From the NCBI GenBank assembly GCA_964534565.1, contig CAZHON010000001.1:310001-374000 (forward strand): a stretch of 64,000 bases of DNA, given 5' to 3'. A model generated the notes under the pieces. It was not told the origin of the DNA, did not search any database, and saw only the letters and a list, made by a program, of their open reading frames with translations. Shown in pieces: positions 62,201-64,000 of the stretch (the stretch's first letter is position 1; each line of letters opens with the position of its first letter). The DNA is from CAZHON01 sp964534565 (GTDB taxonomy: Bacteria > Patescibacteriota > Gracilibacteria > Peribacterales > Peribacteraceae). The position numbers were made by a program, and so were the translations under genes.

Positions 62201-63093
62201 GTCTTACACGCGTCGAAGAACTCTTCGAAGCTCGCAACCCACGCACGGCCGCAACTCTCTCTGACCTTTCCGGTCATGTGAAAGTAAGCCACAGCGGTGG
62301 AAAGTCCCACGTGACGGTGATTGAAGAAGTGCCAGGAGAGGACGCGTACCCCATTCAGCCTGGATTCGAAGTCTCTGTGAAGAAGGGTCAGGAAGTGGAC
62401 GAACGCGCAATCATCGCAAAATCCAAGTACGACAAATCCTTGGTTCGCGCAGTGTCTTCCGGTGTCGTCAGCGCCATCGAAGACAACTACGTTCGCGTCC
62501 GCCACGCAGTCGCTCAGGAAAAGACGTACACATTCGGTCCTCGTGACTCCGTTGTCGTGAAGACGGGTTCCGTTGTGAACGTGGGAGACGCCTTGAATGC
62601 CGGTCACTACAACCTCCAAGATCTCTTGGATAAGAAGGGTCCATACCACGTGCAGAACTACATCATGCAGGAGGTGCAGCACATCTACGCTTCTCAGGGA
62701 CAGACCATCAACGACAAGCACTTGGAAATCATCGTCCGCAAAATGTTCTCCAAGGTTCGCGTCATTGACGCAGGAGAAACACGCTTCGTTGCCGGAGAAA
62801 CAGTCGACAAGGCCGAGGTCGAGCGTGAGAACGCAATCCTCGCCAAGAAGACGAAGAACAAGGCCAAGCCTGCAACGGTCGAACAGATGCTGCTCGGTAT
62901 CACCCGCGTGGCTCTCACAACCGATTCCTGGCTCGCCGGTGCTTCCTTCCAGGAAACGATCCGCGTGCTCGTCGATGCCGCTACTACTCGCCGTATCGAT
63001 ATGCTCGTCGGTCTCAAAGAGAACGTGATTATCGGTCGTCTGATCCCAACGGGAGAGGTCTACCGCAAGCGCTTCATCGAGGAAAACGCCTAA
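59233..63093 (+). CDS. rpoC: RNA polymerase beta' subunit
   Basis: The 1286-residue protein contains the N-terminal zinc finger (CFCGKYKGIRYKGVVCEKCG), the catalytic magnesium loop NADFDGDQ (523-530), the bridge-helix and trigger-loop region (GYLTRRLVDAVQD) and the second zinc site (CKAMGGICVKCYG). The ATG at 59233 is preferred over upstream in-frame codons that translate the leader hairpin. It is not directly preceded by rpoB, unlike in most bacteria, and has its own promoter. It is followed 53 bp later by rpsL and then rpsG. Confidence 0.98.
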   Translation: MAMPQQQTSATDSFDAIALSVASPEDILGWSRGEVTKAETVNYRTQRAEPDGLFCERIFGPTKNFQCFCGKYKGIRYKGVVCEKCGVEVTRSIVRRERMGHINLAVPIAHIWFLRSSPSRIGLLLDLPIKTLEQIVYFAAYVVIAVSEDLKAEVDKELANSMDTRKKQVQREYEEAKKNLTESEATRAQLDALDKDFAERLDSLKANHKEALDDLKNLHVGGVLSELKFREMNMKFGHVFRAGTGAESLREVIMSLDPTALLDGLQAEREKSSGQKLKKIMKRIKFVSALLQADMKPEWMIPTRLPVLPPDLRPMVQLDGGRFAASDLNDLYRRVINRNNRLKKLMSIGAPEVINRNEKRMLQEAVDTLLNNSGRGGKTLFTAGDRRKLRSLSDMLKGKQGRFRQNLLGKRVDYSGRSVIVAGPHLRLDQCGLPKEMAMKLFKPFVIGAIIRHELAHNVKAAERLIQDGGKEVWDLLEEVIKNKYVLLNRAPTLHRLGIQAFQPTLIEGLAIQLHPLACTAFNADFDGDQMAVHVPLSEKAQDEARTLMAANRNVLKPSAGEPIINPVQDMVIGCYFLTQVHDGKEGHGMVFSNANEAMLAYEQRVVDLQAKIKVRVPKMDNAEEMEIIDTSVGRMTFEEIMPKGLGHITTALTKKGLSALVSRSLEMHGEDETVLFADRIKDIGFRFATISGVSIAASDILVPKEYDEFLAEANEKIREVNQYFTDGFITADERLNHSIKIWSETKNKVSSAMIRDFLAEPENDITYVIDSGARGNWGQVAQLGAMKGLVASPSGRTIELPIQSNLKQGFSVLEFFIATHGGRKGKSDTALKTAEAGYLTRRLVDAVQDTVIRDEDCGSPASHEISRADSERIGEKFEARVFGRTLAADLVVGKKTLAKRNDEIDQVLIDTMKAEGVEAVQVRSVMTCKAMGGICVKCYGRDLANNRPVQIGTPVGIIAAQSIGEPGTQLTMRTFHMGGVAEGADITQGLTRVEELFEARNPRTAATLSDLSGHVKVSHSGGKSHVTVIEEVPGEDAYPIQPGFEVSVKKGQEVDERAIIAKSKYDKSLVRAVSSGVVSAIEDNYVRVRHAVAQEKTYTFGPRDSVVVKTGSVVNVGDALNAGHYNLQDLLDKKGPYHVQNYIMQEVQHIYASQGQTINDKHLEIIVRKMFSKVRVIDAGETRFVAGETVDKAEVERENAILAKKTKNKAKPATVEQMLLGITRVALTTDSWLAGASFQETIRVLVDAATTRRIDMLVGLKENVIIGRLIPTGEVYRKRFIEENA

Positions 63094-63146
63094 ACTTCAC
63101 CTTTACTTCCCCTCACTCCTTCCCTAGGATTCTGGCCCCAATACGT

Positions 63147-63569
63147 ATGCCTACCATCAATCAGCTCATCCGCCGCCCCCGAACAGTGCAGACCCGCAAG
63201 TCCAAGGCCCCTGCGCTGCAGTACACTTGGAACGCACTCAATATGCGTAAAGTAGCCCTTTCCAAGGGTGCTCCGTTCAAGCGCGGTGTCTGTCTCAAGG
63301 TCACAACCATGACTCCGAAAAAGCCAAACTCCGCTCTCCGCAAAATCGCTCGCGTTCGTTTGACCAATGGTCACGAAGTGAAGGCGTACATCATGGGAGA
63401 AGGTCACAACTTGCAGGAACACTCCGTGGTTCTTGTTCGTGGAGGCCGTGTGAAAGATCTTCCTGGAGTTCGTTACCACATCATCCGTGGTGTGCTTGAT
63501 ACCGAAGGTGTTCGTGGCCGCAAGCAAGGCCGCAGCCGCTACGGTGCACGCCGCGCTAAAACAGCATAA
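63147..63569 (+). CDS. rpsL: ribosomal protein S12
   Basis: The 140-residue protein has the decoding-centre motifs TPKKPNSALRKIARVRLTNG, EGHNLQEHSVVLVRGGRVKD and PGVRYHIIRG. An insertion of about 15 residues before GAPFKRGVC makes it longer than the E. coli form, as in some other bacteria. It lies in the usual rpoC-rpsL-rpsG order. A TAGGAT lies about 20 nt before the start; no Shine-Dalgarno is seen. Confidence 0.98.
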   Translation: MPTINQLIRRPRTVQTRKSKAPALQYTWNALNMRKVALSKGAPFKRGVCLKVTTMTPKKPNSALRKIARVRLTNGHEVKAYIMGEGHNLQEHSVVLVRGGRVKDLPGVRYHIIRGVLDTEGVRGRKQGRSRYGARRAKTA

Positions 63570-63603
63570 TCCCTCTATTCTCCTCTTCTGATTACCTATC
63601 CCT

Positions 63604-64000
63604 ATGGCAACTCGCGTTAAATCCTATATGCCCGAAGGCTCCAGCCCACTCCTGGAGAAGTTCATCTGTTGCCTCATGATGCAGGGAAAGAAGGCGATTG
63701 CTCGCCGTATCTTCGCAGATACGATCGAAATCATCAAAACACGCACGAAGGAGGATCCTATGGAGGTCTTCAACAAGGCCATGCTCAACGCAACGCCATT
63801 GGTCGAGGTTCGCCCAAAGCGCGTCGGAGGTGCGGTGTACCAGGTTCCTACAGACGTTCCACCAAAGCGTCAGGTCGCATTGTCCATTCGCTGGATCCTT
63901 GCTGCAGCACGCGCTCGCAAGGGAATGCCGATGGCAAACAAACTCGCTCTCGAACTTCTCGATGCATCTGCCGAACAGGGAGGTGCTGTGAAGAAGAAGC
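63604..64000 (+). CDS. rpsG: ribosomal protein S7 (partial, cut by window end)
   Basis: The frame starts MATRVKSYMPEGSS and is still open at the last base, giving 132 residues of an expected 155 or so. S7 features are clear: KFICCLMMQGKKAIARRIF, PLVEVRPKRVGGAVYQVP and RWILAAARARKGM. It organises the 30S head. It follows rpsL by 34 bp with a pyrimidine-rich spacer. Confidence 0.95.
   Translation, partial: MATRVKSYMPEGSSPLLEKFICCLMMQGKKAIARRIFADTIEIIKTRTKEDPMEVFNKAMLNATPLVEVRPKRVGGAVYQVPTDVPPKRQVALSIRWILAAARARKGMPMANKLALELLDASAEQGGAVKKK

Overview
The window reads as one continuous stretch of a small, gene-dense bacterial chromosome of roughly 50% GC by eye, with no rRNA, insertion sequence, prophage or CRISPR array. 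UGA is used as an ordinary stop. Genes typical of reduced genomes (compact ATP synthase, solitary housekeeping genes, many lineage-specific secreted proteins, VirB2-like membrane proteins, a lamin-tail/thermonuclease surface protein) suggest a Candidate Phyla Radiation (Patescibacteria) organism, perhaps of the Peregrinibacteria/Peribacteria type. That placement is inference from gene content and style. Many single genes carry a TAnnnT promoter hexamer only 6-9 nt before the start codon, so their mRNAs look leaderless. Genes inside operons mostly overlap the gene before them or follow a pyrimidine-rich tract, not a Shine-Dalgarno sequence.

Layout. 1-4.2 kb: hypothetical genes, an FAD oxidoreductase, an L,D-transpeptidase, two tRNAs and a secreted cysteine-pair protein. 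4.3-11.0 kb: a complete F1Fo ATP synthase operon on the minus strand, in the rotated order beta-epsilon-AtpI/Z-a-c-b-delta-alpha-gamma. 11.3-19.5 kb: housekeeping and stress genes (proX-like, msrA with a Fur-family regulator, an FtsE-like ATPase, rsmG, pyrE, pheS, a family-4 uracil-DNA glycosylase). 19.7-25.4 kb: two tRNAs, an AT-rich orphan gene, the nitrogen pair glnA-amt diverging from a TrmB-type regulator, and a phospholipase D. 25.4-31 kb: gmk, a strongly structured candidate non-coding RNA, an asparaginase homologue and a giant cysteine-repeat surface protein. 31-43 kb: a phosphohexomutase, VirB2-like membrane proteins, nusB, rnc, rpsJ, tuf, an ABC exporter, a MutY-like glycosylase and rny. 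43.6-53.1 kb: surface and lineage-specific genes, including a lamin-tail/thermonuclease protein, an SPFH protein and a caspase-like protein. 53.3-59 kb: carA, a flavin reductase, a CofE-like protein and a small operon ending in a repeat protein. 59-64 kb: rpoC, rpsL and the start of rpsG.

Functional links. Amt, GlnA and CarA form a line from ammonium to glutamine to carbamoyl phosphate, and PyrE acts later in the same pyrimidine pathway. RNA processing and translation are represented by rnc, rny, nusB, rsmG, pheS, tuf and ribosomal proteins. The extracellular set (TNase, cysteine-repeat proteins, L,D-transpeptidase) points to a small cell that works on its surroundings from the cell surface. 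Two DNA glycosylases from iron-sulfur families have lost most of their cluster ligands, which hints at limited Fe-S use. The strongest leads for new biology are the structured RNA at 26053-26442, the leaderless promoter architecture and the caspase-like/SPFH neighbourhood.
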